Part shown: in pieces, positions 1-9,641 of the stretch
Position numbering within the stretch: the stretch's first letter is position 1
How the letters are laid out: each line of letters starts with the position of its first letter
Origin: Peribacillus deserti
GTDB lineage: Bacteria > Bacillota > Bacilli > Bacillales > DSM-1321
Assembly (NCBI RefSeq): GCF_002863585.1
Contig: NZ_PGUY01000010.1
Location: forward strand, 27,493 to 91,492
Length of the DNA: 64,000 bases
Direction: 5' to 3'
Program-made: the position numbers and the translations under genes
Notes under the pieces: generated by a model
Databases searched by the model: none
What the model was told of the DNA's origin: nothing
What the model saw: the letters and a program-made list of their open reading frames with translations, nothing else

Positions 1-1323
1 GGAAATCCATTCTCCTCCGCTTTTTATCAGGTCTTTTGTTCGGTCGACAATCTTTACAAAACCCTCTTCATCGATAGTGGCTACATCTCCTGTATAAAGC
101 CATCCATCCCTGAACGCGTCCTGTGATCTTTCATCCTTATAATATTCAGATGCAATCCATGGTCCTCTTATTAAAAGTTCTCCCATTTCTTTACCGTCAG
201 GATTCACTTCACCTTCTGCACCCATAACTTTAATTTCTAGGCAGGGAACCAGCACCCCCTGTTTCGATTTCAATTCATATATCTCTTCTTCGGGCAATTC
301 CTGCTGATAGCTTTTCAATGTGGAAACCAGGACAATCGGACTTGTTTCTGTCATCCCATAAGCATGCATAAATGGAATGTTGTATTTTTGCTCAAAGGCT
401 TTGATCATCCCTTTAGGTGCAGCTGATCCCCCGCATATTAAACCTCTTAAGCTGCTTAGGTCATATTGATTCTCTTCCATTTCTTTTAGAAGTCCGAGCC
501 AGATGGTAGGAACGCCAGCCGAAATGGTTACTTTTTCTGATTGAATCAGCTCAGCAATGAGCTTAGGAGTAAAGTAAGGTCCCGGCAGAACCTGTGTTGT
601 GCCAAACCAGACCCCGGCAAAAGGCAATCCCCATGCATTCACATGAAACATCGGCACAATTGGCATAGCGACGTCTTTTTCACTTAAGGCAGCACTGTCA
701 GCAAGTCCTAGAGCCATACTGTGAAGGACAATCCCGCGGTGGGTATATACCACACCTTTTGGATTTCCTGTAGTTGCTGATGTATAACACATGCCGGCAG
801 GATCATTTTCGTCAAGTCCTGGTTCAAATTGAAAGATCGGATTACCTTGCTCTAAAAGCTTTTCGTAATGATAAATAGGTGTGAGGTCAGTTTCTGGGAG
901 TGTTTCGTTATCTGTCATGATAATAAAAGCTTTTACTGTCTGAAGTTCGTCTTTTATAGCATGGATGAGTGGAAGCAGATCAGAATCTATCAACAGGACT
1001 TTATCTTCCGCATGATTAATAATGTATGCGATCTGCTGAGGTGCTAGGCGTATGTTAATCGTATGGAGCACTGCCCCGGAACAGGGCACAGCGAAATATG
1101 CCTCTAAATGGCGGTGATGATTCCAGGCGAGAGTCCCAACACGGTCCCCCTTTTCTACGCCTAATTCTTTTAAACAGCTTGCCAAGCTCCTGGTTCGTGC
1201 CGCCATTTCCTTGTATGTGAACCTGTGGATGCCTCCTTCTGTCCGTGATATAACCTGTTTCTTCGAAAAATATTTTTCTGCTCGTTCTAGCATTTGAGTC
1301 ATCAACAAAGGAGTGTTCATCAT
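1..1323 (-). CDS. Medium/long-chain acyl-CoA ligase (AMP-binding), C-terminus beyond window
   Basis: Activates fatty acids to acyl-CoA via an acyl-adenylate. The reading frame is open from the start codon to the window edge, so 441 codons are visible and the C-terminal lid domain is missing. The ATP-binding motif reads YTSATTGNPKG (the family often has SGTTG), followed by a GMTE adenine-site motif (MHAYGMTETSP) and the YTGDVATIDEEG motif; the last visible residues are KSGGEWIS. The start (ATGATG) follows AGGAGG at good spacing. The AlkK-like N-terminus suggests medium-chain preference, but substrate cannot be fixed from sequence. Confidence 0.9.
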   Translation of the reverse strand, partial: MMNTPLLMTQMLERAEKYFSKKQVISRTEGGIHRFTYKEMAARTRSLASCLKELGVEKGDRVGTLAWNHHRHLEAYFAVPCSGAVLHTINIRLAPQQIAYIINHAEDKVLLIDSDLLPLIHAIKDELQTVKAFIIMTDNETLPETDLTPIYHYEKLLEQGNPIFQFEPGLDENDPAGMCYTSATTGNPKGVVYTHRGIVLHSMALGLADSAALSEKDVAMPIVPMFHVNAWGLPFAGVWFGTTQVLPGPYFTPKLIAELIQSEKVTISAGVPTIWLGLLKEMEENQYDLSSLRGLICGGSAAPKGMIKAFEQKYNIPFMHAYGMTETSPIVLVSTLKSYQQELPEEEIYELKSKQGVLVPCLEIKVMGAEGEVNPDGKEMGELLIRGPWIASEYYKDERSQDAFRDGWLYTGDVATIDEEGFVKIVDRTKDLIKSGGEWIS

Positions 1324-1442
1324 AGTACTTTCCTCCTAAATTTTAGTCATACACTATATAGTTCTGTACCCATAATCGTTATTCCTTCCTGCAGCATGGA
1401 GTTTTACCCCGATACGATCCACTGCCCTGGGAGCATGCATAT

Positions 1443-1467
1443 AAAAAAAGCCCTGTAGAAGGGCTTT
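1443..1467 (-). terminator. Intrinsic terminator of hemZ
   Basis: Stem AAAGCCCT/AGGGCTTT with a 5-nt loop followed by a T-run when read on the minus strand, just after the hemZ stop. Confidence 0.85.
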
Positions 1468-1477
1468 AGCTGATTTA

Positions 1478-2986
1478 CTATCTTACTGTTTTATTTATTG
1501 AAAAGGTTTCCTCAAGCAGTGCTATTTTTTGTAAGGTATAATTTTCAAAACTATCATTATAGGATTTAGGATCTTTTGGATTTGCGAATTGTACTATTTT
1601 TCCTGTCTGCGGATGAACAAATTTGCTCGCTGCTCCACACCCTAAACCAATAATAGTCTGCATTTCTTCCATGATCATGATATTATAGATGCTTTCTTGA
1701 CCTGGAATGGAGTATCCTACATTCTCTAAGTTTCCAAGAATATTTTTCTGGCGGTATAAGTAGTATGGAGTATAACCTTGTTCTGCGGTCCATTCTTCAG
1801 CCATTTCCATCATTTTTTCTACTTCTGGCCTAGAAGCCACTTGGTACTTTTGCTTATTCCTGGTCATTTCTGACGCTCTCTTGAAGGAAAGAGTATGAAC
1901 AGTCAAGGACTCGGGCATTAACTTTGCTGTCTCACTTAAGGTGTAAGCAAATTCCTTAGTCCCTTCGCCAGGCAGGCCAATAATTAAATCCATATTTATA
2001 TTGTTCATGTTCCATTCTCTTGCCAGCTTATATTTTTCAATGGTCTCTTCGACTGTATGGTGCCTACCGATCGCTTTTAACGTTTCCTGGATATAGGATT
2101 GAGGATTGATACTGATGCGGTCGATATTCCACTTATTCAAAACCTCTAATTTTTCAGGCGTTATTGTATCTGGACGGCCCGCTTCCACTGTTATTTCTCT
2201 AATGGTTTTAACGTCTGGAAAAGACTCATACATCTCTTCGTAGAGCATGTCCATTTCTTCTGCGGTAATGCTTGTCGGGGTTCCCCCGCCGTAATAAACG
2301 GTTGTGATTTTGATTTGGTTCTCTTTTAACCATTTTCCTATCTCACGCATTTCGTAATGAAGCCCGCCTAAGAACGAATGGACAGAACCTTGTCTGCCAT
2401 TGATGGCGTATGCGGGAAATGTACAATAGGCACATTTTGTAGGACAGAAAGGAATTCCGATATAGATGCTCACTTCGTTTTGCAGGGAGTAAAGATCTGG
2501 GACCACACTAAGCTGGCGGTCTACTATTTTTTGCATAAGATCTATTTTTTGCGGTGAGATTAAATAATTCTCCAGCAAATCCTGATGGGCCTGTTTCTCC
2601 GGTATTCCTTCCTGCATTTTTTTATGCAGGAGCTTTGTAGGACGGATACCTGTTAGGATTCCCCATTTTTGGACTACTCCGGTTGCTTCCTGCAGCACAG
2701 TTAAATAAGCCTTGCAATAAGAGTCCTTAAGCTGCTTAAAAATCTCTTTATCCGTACTGCCTGAAGGAATGGTTCCAGTAATATCTGCCTGATAATTACT
2801 GCCTTCCTTAACATCTGTCAGCGAAACAGTTCCTGTAAGTGTCCCTTTTATATTAAATTCAGCCAGGAAGTCAGGGTTTTCGGCAGCAGTGAAAGAAACC
2901 TTTGATTCCTCAAAGAATAAATTCGCTATATTTGTGAATGGCCTGATCAGCCTTTCATCTTCAATTCCACTAATTTGAATGTACAA
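1478..2986 (-). CDS. hemZ: Oxygen-independent coproporphyrinogen III dehydrogenase family, HemZ
   Basis: Radical-SAM protein of the heme branch, 502 aa, matching the usual HemZ length. The 4Fe-4S cluster motif CPTKCAYC is at residues 181-188 (C181, C185, C188), followed by a SAM-contact GGGTPTS at about 233-239. The HemZ-type N-terminal domain (about 1-165) is present, which distinguishes it from HemN/HemW. The start is TTG, preceded by AGGGTGA at 6 nt. It is a single-gene unit with its own terminator. B. subtilis HemZ is reported to work in anaerobic heme synthesis; that role is inferred here by homology. Confidence 0.93.
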   Translation of the reverse strand: MYIQISGIEDERLIRPFTNIANLFFEESKVSFTAAENPDFLAEFNIKGTLTGTVSLTDVKEGSNYQADITGTIPSGSTDKEIFKQLKDSYCKAYLTVLQEATGVVQKWGILTGIRPTKLLHKKMQEGIPEKQAHQDLLENYLISPQKIDLMQKIVDRQLSVVPDLYSLQNEVSIYIGIPFCPTKCAYCTFPAYAINGRQGSVHSFLGGLHYEMREIGKWLKENQIKITTVYYGGGTPTSITAEEMDMLYEEMYESFPDVKTIREITVEAGRPDTITPEKLEVLNKWNIDRISINPQSYIQETLKAIGRHHTVEETIEKYKLAREWNMNNINMDLIIGLPGEGTKEFAYTLSETAKLMPESLTVHTLSFKRASEMTRNKQKYQVASRPEVEKMMEMAEEWTAEQGYTPYYLYRQKNILGNLENVGYSIPGQESIYNIMIMEEMQTIIGLGCGAASKFVHPQTGKIVQFANPKDPKSYNDSFENYTLQKIALLEETFSINKTVR

Positions 2987-3103
2987 TTTTATTCACCCTG
3001 GTTTTTCTATAGTTTATTATTAGATTTTATATTTTTTGAATGAATTTTGGAAAACGGCTGCTATAAGTGTACAAAATACCTGTTTACCGGTCAATGCTGA
3101 ATC

Positions 3104-3134
3104 AAAAAGGGTTCAGTCACAAGGGACCGAACCC
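3104..3134 (-). terminator. Intrinsic terminator downstream of the TTATGCTTA array
   Basis: GGGTTC...GAACCC stem with inner GTC/GAC pairing, then TTTTT on the minus strand. It is the first good minus-strand terminator after the yhaX stop, so the repeat array lies between gene and terminator and may be part of the yhaX 3' transcript. Confidence 0.7.
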
Positions 3135-3141
3135 AAATTAC

Positions 3142-3440
3142 TAAGCTTATGCTTCACTTTCAAGGTTTTATGCTTATGTTTGGCTACTTTATGCTTATGT
3201 TTCGCTGCTTTATGCTTAGGTTCCTGGGTTTTATGCTTAACTGTTTATTTTCTATGCTTATAGTACAGGAGTTATGCTTAACATTTTGGCCTTATGCTTA
3301 TTAGCGGCAGTTTATGCTTATCATTTTGGTCTTATGCTTATCCCGAGATCATGCTCATGCCTTATGCTTACCATACTATTCGGCTCATACTTATCAGCCG
3401 CGATCTACGCTTATCGCTCGGGTCTATCTTACCACCCGTA
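3142..3440 (+). repeat. TTATGCTTA array (about 21-bp period), locus I
   Basis: About a dozen TTATGCTTA motifs, most 20-22 bp apart, decaying toward the yhaX end (ATGCTCAT, CATACTTAT, TACGCTTAT). Long plus-strand frames across it are Leu/Cys-rich products of the repeat and are not credible proteins. Three other loci (about 49.3, 54.3 and 61.3 kb) carry the same motif inside a longer shared element. Confidence 0.8.
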
Positions 3441-3510
3441 AATTTATGATTACCACCGCTTGGTTCTTACCTTCTCCCCCGGGTCTCGTAACATACCCGT
3501 CCCATTCCAC

Positions 3511-4380
3511 TTACTTATTCACTTTAAGATCTCTACTCACCCCATGCTCTATCTGCTGCTGTCTCCTGAAGAGTTCTTTCACTGTGTATGCCACTCCCAG
3601 CTGGTCATTTGTCCTGCTCTGCCAGTCCGCAGCCAGCTTTAGTTCCTGCACGGCATTCCCCATGGCTACTCCAAGGCCTGCCCGCTCAATCATTTCCACA
3701 TCATCTGAACCGTCCCCTATTGCAACGATCTCATGTGGCTTTATAGTAAAATGCTGGGCCAGATATCTTAAACCATCCCATTTAGACACACCCTCTGGAA
3801 CGATGGTGAATTTATTTTCATTGATTTGGATCGTATCTACTTCATCGTACATCGTTCCGAGGGCCTTTGTCAGATCCTTCAGCTCGCCCTCGGTTTCACA
3901 AATCACATCTATTTTAGGCGGTGCGGCGGGATGGGCCGCAAGCGTTTCACTTAATATATCTACATATTGATGGGCATAAAAAAACGGTTCGTTTTTATAG
4001 AAGGAGGCTTTCCCAATTAAGTTTTCAGGCAGATTCACCCGGTTCCCGATCATATATTTTTCATGGTACAGCTTAATCTGGCTTGATGAAACCTCTGATA
4101 GTTTGACTAGTTCCAGAGTTAGTTCTTCAGATATTCTTTTTATTAAAATGGGTTTATCAAATGCTCCCACATAGGCTCCTTGATGGGCAACGATGTGCGG
4201 CTTTATTTTAAGTGCCTTTGCAACCTTCCTAGCAGATGCAAAATTCCTGGATGTGACGAGGGCCACATAGACTCCTTTCTGATGAACATATTCAATTGCT
4301 TCTTTGGTTGTTTTGTGCAATCGGCTGTTGGAATGAAGCAGGGTTCCATCTATATTAACGGCTAATAATCGATACACCAT
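3511..4380 (-). CDS. yhaX: HAD-superfamily Cof-type protein, YhaX-like, altered nucleophile motif
   Basis: About 289 aa from the start MVYRLLAVN; this ATG has GGGAG 8 nt upstream, whereas the upstream ATG would overlap that site. Cof/type IIB HAD layout: motif I near the N-terminus, a lysine-containing segment (KWDGLRYL) and C-terminal GDGSDDVEMIERAGLGVAMGNA (motif IV). Motif I reads VNIDGT, so the usual nucleophile Asp (DxDGT) is Asn. As I recall it, B. subtilis YhaX has the same NIDGT, so this is a family trait and not local damage. Phosphatase activity is therefore doubtful. Stands alone. Confidence 0.85.
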   Translation of the reverse strand: MVYRLLAVNIDGTLLHSNSRLHKTTKEAIEYVHQKGVYVALVTSRNFASARKVAKALKIKPHIVAHQGAYVGAFDKPILIKRISEELTLELVKLSEVSSSQIKLYHEKYMIGNRVNLPENLIGKASFYKNEPFFYAHQYVDILSETLAAHPAAPPKIDVICETEGELKDLTKALGTMYDEVDTIQINENKFTIVPEGVSKWDGLRYLAQHFTIKPHEIVAIGDGSDDVEMIERAGLGVAMGNAVQELKLAADWQSRTNDQLGVAYTVKELFRRQQQIEHGVSRDLKVNK

Positions 4381-4483
4381 GATGATCTCTCCCATCTGTT
4401 ATGTCCTTACCAGATTTTTATGACGAAAAGCATCATCCTAGAACTGTCAGGCCCTCGATATATATCAGCATGAGGTGTGAAAC

Positions 4484-4520
4484 AAAAAAGCCCTCAAGGA
4501 ATTTGATTCCCAGAGGGCTT
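4484..4520 (-). terminator. Intrinsic terminator of yheA
   Basis: AAGCCCTC/GAGGGCTT stem followed by TTTTTTG on the minus strand, directly after the yheA stop. Confidence 0.9.
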
Positions 4521-4529
4521 GCACATCTA

Positions 4530-4886
4530 TTACATCTGGTCAGCGGGACCATACATTTCATCCAGTGGCTTTAGGATGATTTTGTTCAATTCGCCTACGA
4601 TCATGCTCATTCTCTGTTCTGCTTCCATGAGCTTTGATATCTTGTGGTTCTGCTGGACTAAGGCAACCGTTTTTTGAGCCTGTTGTATTTCTTCCTGGGA
4701 TATGTCCTGCCCCATCATTTGTTTCTGCTGAATGCTCATTTGCACCTGACGGAAATTCTCAAACATGTTTTTGGCGCCAGGATCTGCATTTAATTCTGCA
4801 AAACTGGTTTTTAAAGCAGTAAATTCCTGGCTTTGACGGATTGCTCTTTCGAGTTGGTAAGCCGCATCATATAAATTTGAGCTCAT
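4530..4886 (-). CDS. yheA: YheA, YlbF/YmcA-family protein
   Basis: 118 aa from MSSNLYDAAYQLE, chosen because AGGAGG lies 10 nt upstream; a longer frame to 4940 lacks a ribosome site. All-helical YlbF/YmcA family protein. The Gln-rich central segment (IQQKQMMGQDISQEE) and QAQKTVALVQQ match YheA. The related YlbF-YmcA-YaaT complex affects RNase Y in B. subtilis; whether YheA does so is not known. A single gene with its own terminator. Confidence 0.9.
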   Translation of the reverse strand: MSSNLYDAAYQLERAIRQSQEFTALKTSFAELNADPGAKNMFENFRQVQMSIQQKQMMGQDISQEEIQQAQKTVALVQQNHKISKLMEAEQRMSMIVGELNKIILKPLDEMYGPADQM

Positions 4887-5200
4887 TAATATAGTTCCTC
4901 CTTGTTTCGAGTTTCTTCTTTTATGCATAATTGCTATCATACCCTGTAATAAATCAAATATGCTCTTAAACTACCACGTTAACTTACCACGAATGATATC
5001 ATTATGCCAATGAAAGCTACCTAACCTCCTTTTGAAGTAATTATTCAGCAGAATTGCGCTTCTTAACATTATGTTGACTATACAGCTAATATACCCCGAA
5101 ATACTTTTCTCCTCTTAAGAGCGTTTTCCGCTTGTTTCCTTATTAACCCCATGGACTATTAAAACGCTGATGAATTATACTTAATTTGGAGGGGATAAGC

Positions 5201-5410
5201 ATGATTTCGCATTTTACATACGAACGTTTATTTTCAAACTCGGAAATACCCGGCTGGAAAATCAATTTCTTTTATAAGCAGCGTCCTTATTCAGGTATTT
5301 ATCATTCTAATGGACGTATTGAGTGGCTTTTAGAAGCTCCAGATTTGGAAAACGCTGCAAATATTGAAAGTTACATCCATGAATTAATGTTATACCATGT
5401 TTATGAATAG
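5201..5410 (+). CDS. yheE: YheE-like small protein (DUF5342)
   Basis: 69 aa starting MISHFTYERLF; GGAGGGG lies 7 nt upstream, so this start is preferred to the in-frame ATG 15 nt earlier. Mixed aromatic/charged composition with no membrane segment. It resembles B. subtilis YheE, which also neighbours yheA. Function unknown. Followed after 23 nt by the yxkF-like gene, so the two may be co-transcribed. Confidence 0.75.
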   Translation: MISHFTYERLFSNSEIPGWKINFFYKQRPYSGIYHSNGRIEWLLEAPDLENAANIESYIHELMLYHVYE

Positions 5411-5433
5411 AATCCCGAAAGTGGGGCTGGCGT

Positions 5434-6333
5434 ATGATTGATAAGCTTAAACAAAAATACCCGAATGCGTTCTTACAACAACAGAATATTCCTTACTCAA
5501 GCGACCATTTGTATATAAAGGTTTCCGATAAAGAAATCATAGGTATTCCTAAGGATGACCTTACGGAAGAAGAGTCGGCCCTATTACAGGTATTGTATCC
5601 AGTTGGCGATTCCAGGGGAGCAGATCTCCCTTTAACTGAAAAGGAACAATGGAGAAAGTTTATAAACAAGACTTCTTCGATAGCCCCGGTTACCTCCTGG
5701 GAGCATGTCCGGTTTATTTTCTTCACAGTGCTAAGCAGAGAAACCTCTCAGCAGGAAGCCGAAGAGGCATTTCTTACTCTGTTCCCTTCCGATTCTATCA
5801 TCATCTGGAATACACCGGAAAAAGGTGTCCTGATAGAGCCTCGGTCGATTGAATCCTTGAAAAAGAATGAACTCGAGCCGGTTCTTGCAGCCTTGGAAAG
5901 CGATTTCTTTATCCAATTCCGTTTATTTATCGGTTCATTCTTCCCGATAGGCGAGGATCTGCCTGAACAGTATATGATAGAGGAAAAAAGTTTTTCAATT
6001 GGTGAGCAGTATTCTCCTGAAAATCGACTGCAGAACCTATCAAGTACATTCCCGTTTTTGTTGGCCCGTGGACTTGTACAGCAGTATCAGGAATGGTTTA
6101 CTTCCCACCTGCTAGGTGAATTCTTTGACGACCAGGAAATGATCTCAACCATTAAAACTTATATAGAATGCAGCTCCAATGCAAGCCTTGCTGCCAAAAA
6201 GCTGTTCATGCATAGAAACAGCCTTCAATATCGTATTGATAAATTCGTTGAAAAAACAGGTTTAGATATACGTGGATTTGAGGATGCACTAACCGTTTAT
6301 CTATTAATCATAATAGCGCTTTCAACAAAATAG
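5434..6333 (+). CDS. yxkF: PucR-type C-terminal HTH protein, YxkF-like
   Basis: 299 aa. The C-terminal about 65 residues form the PucR-type HTH (LAAKKLFMHRNSLQYRIDKFVEKTGLDIR), the part of CdaR/PucR regulators that binds DNA; the N-terminal 230 residues carry no domain I can name. It sits immediately upstream of msmX, as yxkF does in B. subtilis, so a role in sugar-uptake control is plausible but inferred. A weak hairpin separates it from msmX. Confidence 0.8.
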   Translation: MIDKLKQKYPNAFLQQQNIPYSSDHLYIKVSDKEIIGIPKDDLTEEESALLQVLYPVGDSRGADLPLTEKEQWRKFINKTSSIAPVTSWEHVRFIFFTVLSRETSQQEAEEAFLTLFPSDSIIIWNTPEKGVLIEPRSIESLKKNELEPVLAALESDFFIQFRLFIGSFFPIGEDLPEQYMIEEKSFSIGEQYSPENRLQNLSSTFPFLLARGLVQQYQEWFTSHLLGEFFDDQEMISTIKTYIECSSNASLAAKKLFMHRNSLQYRIDKFVEKTGLDIRGFEDALTVYLLIIIALSTK

Positions 6334-6360
6334 GCACCCTGCACAAAAAGGTGCCTGTTC
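6332..6360 (+). terminator. Hairpin between yxkF and msmX
   Basis: AGGCACC/GGTGCCT stem overlapping the yxkF stop; the following tract (GTTCATTTTG) is a poor U-run, so termination is probably partial. Confidence 0.5.
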
Positions 6361-6450
6361 ATTTTGTGCAGAGTGACATATTCTTTTATTAAAATATTCC
6401 GTACAATGAAATCAAATAAAAGAAACATTAGATTTCAGGAGGTTTTCTTA

Positions 6451-7569
6451 ATGGCAGAATTACGTTTAGACCATATTTATAAAGTATATGATAATAAAGT
6501 GACGGCAGTAGAAGACTTCAATTTACACATTCAAGATAAAGAATTCATCGTATTTGTCGGCCCTTCTGGCTGTGGTAAATCTACTACTCTCCGCATGATT
6601 GCCGGCCTTGAAGAAATCTCCAAAGGCGAGTTCTACATTGATGGAAGACTAGTTAATGATGTACCTCCTAAAGATCGTGACATTGCAATGGTTTTCCAGA
6701 ACTATGCCCTTTATCCTCACATGACGGTATATGATAATATGGCATTCGGCCTTAAGCTGAGAAAAATGCCGAAAGAAGAAATCGACCGCAGAGTTAAAGA
6801 TGCGTCAAGAATTCTTGGACTGGATGCATACCTTGATCGAAAGCCTAAAGCTCTTTCTGGCGGTCAGCGCCAGCGTGTTGCTTTAGGACGTGCAATCGTT
6901 CGTGACGCTAAGGTCTTCCTAATGGATGAGCCGCTTTCCAACCTTGATGCTAAATTGCGTGTTCAGATGCGCGCTGAAATCGCTAAGCTTCATAAGCGTT
7001 TAGAAACGACTACGATCTATGTAACACACGATCAGACAGAAGCGATGACAATGGCTACTAGACTAGTAGTTATGAAGGACGGAATCATCCAGCAGGTTGG
7101 ATCACCGAAAGAAGTATACGAAAACCCTGAAAATGTATTCGTAGGCGGCTTTATCGGATCTCCAGCGATGAACTTCCTGAATGGAACACTTAAAAATGGC
7201 AAATTCGTAATCGGTGATGTTTCTGTAACTGTACCGGAAGGCAAACTTAAAGTACTTCGTGAACAAGGTTATGAAGGAAAAGAATTAATTCTTGGAATCC
7301 GTCCTGAGGATCTTCATGACGAGCCAATCTTCATTGAATCAAGCGACTCAGTTATTACTGCACATATTGAAGTAGCAGAATTAATGGGTGCAGAATTCAT
7401 GCTTTACTCGCAAATCGGCGGCCAGGACATCGTTGCCCGCGTAGATGCACGTACAATCGTAAAAGCAGGAGACAATCTGGAGCTTGCTCTTGACATGAAC
7501 AAAGTTCACTTCTTTGATAAAGAAAGTGAATCACGCATCCGTCCGCAGCACCAGACGGTTACTGTATAA
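6451..7569 (+). CDS. msmX: MsmX, multi-sugar ABC importer ATPase
   Basis: 372 aa. MalK/UgpC-type ATPase that energises several carbohydrate importers at the membrane. Walker A GPSGCGKST (37-45), Q-loop (VFQNYALYPH, about 81-90), signature LSGGQ (135-139), Walker B VFLMDEP (155-161), H-loop VTHDQ, and a C-terminal regulatory TOBE-like domain from about 240 with GIRPEDLHDE. The start MAELRLDHIYKVY follows CAGGAGG; a longer upstream frame lacks this. There are no permease genes nearby, as expected for a shared ATPase. Confidence 0.96.
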   Translation: MAELRLDHIYKVYDNKVTAVEDFNLHIQDKEFIVFVGPSGCGKSTTLRMIAGLEEISKGEFYIDGRLVNDVPPKDRDIAMVFQNYALYPHMTVYDNMAFGLKLRKMPKEEIDRRVKDASRILGLDAYLDRKPKALSGGQRQRVALGRAIVRDAKVFLMDEPLSNLDAKLRVQMRAEIAKLHKRLETTTIYVTHDQTEAMTMATRLVVMKDGIIQQVGSPKEVYENPENVFVGGFIGSPAMNFLNGTLKNGKFVIGDVSVTVPEGKLKVLREQGYEGKELILGIRPEDLHDEPIFIESSDSVITAHIEVAELMGAEFMLYSQIGGQDIVARVDARTIVKAGDNLELALDMNKVHFFDKESESRIRPQHQTVTV

Positions 7570-7577
7570 GAACAGCG

Positions 7578-7614
7578 GCGAATTAGCTAGTGCCTAACGC
7601 ACTAGCTAATTCGC
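7578..7614. repeat. Perfect 16-bp inverted repeat after msmX
   Basis: GCGAATTAGCTAGTGC and its exact complement with a 5-nt loop (CTAAC), starting 9 nt after the msmX stop and 8 nt before the terminator. No U-run follows, so it is probably an RNA 3'-end stabiliser or a processing hairpin. Confidence 0.85.
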
Positions 7615-7621
7615 CTGAAAA

Positions 7622-7655
7622 GAGAGCCGGTCAAAAAACCGGCTCTCTTTTTTTA
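7622..7655 (+). terminator. Intrinsic terminator of msmX
   Basis: GAGAGCCGGT/ACCGGCTCTC stem followed by TTTTTTT. Confidence 0.95.
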
Positions 7656-7702
7656 TTTATGGCGAAATGAATAGTCGAGATCCTTTTACATATTGATCGG
7701 TC

Positions 7703-7948
7703 TCATTCCTCTATAAATACGACTTGATCATGGCCGCATGACAGGCACGATAATAAATGCGGGCAGATATCATCCTTTGAAGTATTTGGAAATCCATCCC
7801 CCAGCTTTACTGTTTCTTCATCATTATAATGTCCGTAAGGATCCAGATAATCTGAAACCTTCCCCGAATCCTCCATGGTATTCCCGCACACGGAACAAAG
7901 TGCTTCAAGTTTGTCTAATCCATTGCAGTATGGGCACATAGCCATCAT
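7703..7948 (-). CDS. Small zinc-ribbon-like protein
   Basis: 81 aa from MMAMCPYCNG; AGGAGG precedes the tandem ATGs by 4 and 7 nt, and the second (7945) is equally likely. Three CxxC knuckles (CPYC, CSVC, and C..LSC..C near the C-terminus) suggest one or two structural zinc sites; the middle is acidic (GHYNDEETVKLGDGF). I do not recognise the family. It is 126 nt downstream of fumC on the same strand and could be co-transcribed. Confidence 0.6.
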   Translation of the reverse strand: MMAMCPYCNGLDKLEALCSVCGNTMEDSGKVSDYLDPYGHYNDEETVKLGDGFPNTSKDDICPHLLSCLSCGHDQVVFIEE

Positions 7949-8074
7949 GTATCCTCCTTTTAGCAGCCGCTCCTTAAGTAGTATTATTGTGTAAGCAGAG
8001 GAATATGTGTGAACCTCAGCCACGGCCACTAATAATTTGCCATTCTGATTATTGTAATTAATTAGGGGCAAAAC

Positions 8075-9460
8075 CTATCTTTTAGTAACCATTTTTTCTG
8101 GGTCTACCCATTCATCAAACTGCTGCTCTGTTACATAATTTAACTGCAGCGCTGCTTCCTTCAGAGTTAAGTTTTCACTAAAAGCATACTTTGCAATTTC
8201 AGCTGCCTTTTCATAGCCAATATGTGGATTTAGCGCTGTAACCAGCATCAGTGAGCGATTGAGATTTTCATTGATTTTCTCAGGGTTGGCTGTCATGCCT
8301 TTCATACAATGTTCATTGAAGGAGCGGATACTGTCAGCTAATAAGCGAATTGACTGCAGGAAATTATAGATAATAACCGGTTTAAATACATTCAGTTCAA
8401 AATTACCCTGGCTGGAGGCAAAGCCAATCGCTGCGTCATTCCCAAATATTTGAACTGCGGCCATTGTGACGGCTTCACTTTGGGTTGGGTTCACTTTCCC
8501 TGGCATAATGGAGCTTCCTGGCTCATTTGCCGGAATTGTGATTTCGCCTATGCCGCAGCGCGGTCCGCTTGCAAGCCACCTTACATCATTGGCAATCTTC
8601 ATCATATCCGCCGCCAGCCCTTTAACGGCGCCATGGACATGAACCAATTCATCATGGCTGGTTAGCGCATGGAAGGTGTTAGAACTTGCTTGAAAGGGGT
8701 AACCAGTATCTTTTGCGAGAAAGCCTGCTGTTTTTCTTCCGAAATCGGGATGGGCATTAATTCCCGAACCGACTGCCGTACCTCCGATAGCCAGCTGCAA
8801 GAGATGATTACTGCTTTCTTTGATCATTTGACCGCTTCTCTGAAGCATTGCGTTCCATCCGCTTATTTCCTGGCCTAAAGTCAGCGGTGTAGCGTCCTGC
8901 AGATGTGTTCGTCCAATTTTCAACAAATTGGAATACTGTTTCTCTTTTGCTTTTAAGGTATCAGATAATTCCCTTATAGCAGGTAACAAATCTTCGCTGA
9001 CAGACAGAAAAGCTGCGACATGCATGGCCGTTGGAAATGAATCATTAGAGCTTTGGGACATATTCACATCGTCATTAGGATGTACTTTCTCATTGCTTTC
9101 ATTTTGCAAAAGAAGATGGTTAGCTCTGTTGGCAATCACTTCATTAACATTCATATTTGTTTGTGTACCGCTTCCCGTCTGCCATACCGAGAGAGGGAAT
9201 TGATCATCATATTTCCCTGCTAATATGGCATCACACACATCAACAATCGCTTTTTCTTTAACCGGGCTCAAGTGACCTAATTCTGCGTTCACATTAGCAG
9301 CAGCTTTTTTTACTCGTGCGTACGCATAGATTAAAGGCATGGGCATTTTTTCGATACCTATTTTAAAATTGTTCCTGCTTCTCTCTGTTTGTGCTCCCCA
9401 AAATTTGTCAGCAGGAACGTTAACTTCTCCCATTGTATCTTTCTCAATTCTAAACTCCAT
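8075..9460 (-). CDS. fumC: Class II fumarate hydratase
   Basis: 461 aa, start [13 protein letters not shown] preceded by GGGAGG. Interconverts fumarate and malate in the TCA cycle. The fumarase/aspartase signature [11 protein letters not shown] is at 315-325 with the catalytic Ser at 316, and [10 protein letters not shown] (183-192) carries the second active-site His. Length and sequence match B. subtilis CitG. Iron-independent class II enzyme. An in-frame TTG 51 nt upstream has no ribosome site. Confidence 0.97.
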   Translation of the reverse strand: MEFRIEKDTMGEVNVPADKFWGAQTERSRNNFKIGIEKMPMPLIYAYARVKKAAANVNAELGHLSPVKEKAIVDVCDAILAGKYDDQFPLSVWQTGSGTQTNMNVNEVIANRANHLLLQNESNEKVHPNDDVNMSQSSNDSFPTAMHVAAFLSVSEDLLPAIRELSDTLKAKEKQYSNLLKIGRTHLQDATPLTLGQEISGWNAMLQRSGQMIKESSNHLLQLAIGGTAVGSGINAHPDFGRKTAGFLAKDTGYPFQASSNTFHALTSHDELVHVHGAVKGLAADMMKIANDVRWLASGPRCGIGEITIPANEPGSSIMPGKVNPTQSEAVTMAAVQIFGNDAAIGFASSQGNFELNVFKPVIIYNFLQSIRLLADSIRSFNEHCMKGMTANPEKINENLNRSLMLVTALNPHIGYEKAAEIAKYAFSENLTLKEAALQLNYVTEQQFDEWVDPEKMVTKR

Positions 9461-9641
9461 CTGTTCCGCCTCCCAACTAATGTTTCTCTCTTCTTTTCCC
9501 TCAATTTTCAATTTTTAACTCTGCGGTCCCAACGGAAATATAATAGTTTGCTTAAATTCCTTATTTACATCTGTTTAATTGATCAATCTGTAACATAGGA
9601 CCAGCTTCTTTTCAGGCCCGCTATTAAAAATATGTAAGACT

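Noticed and set aside
3036..3970. Plus-strand Leu/Cys-rich proteins across the TTATGCTTA array
   Set aside because: They are produced by translation of the 21-bp repeat and the antisense of yhaX; no ribosome sites and highly biased composition.
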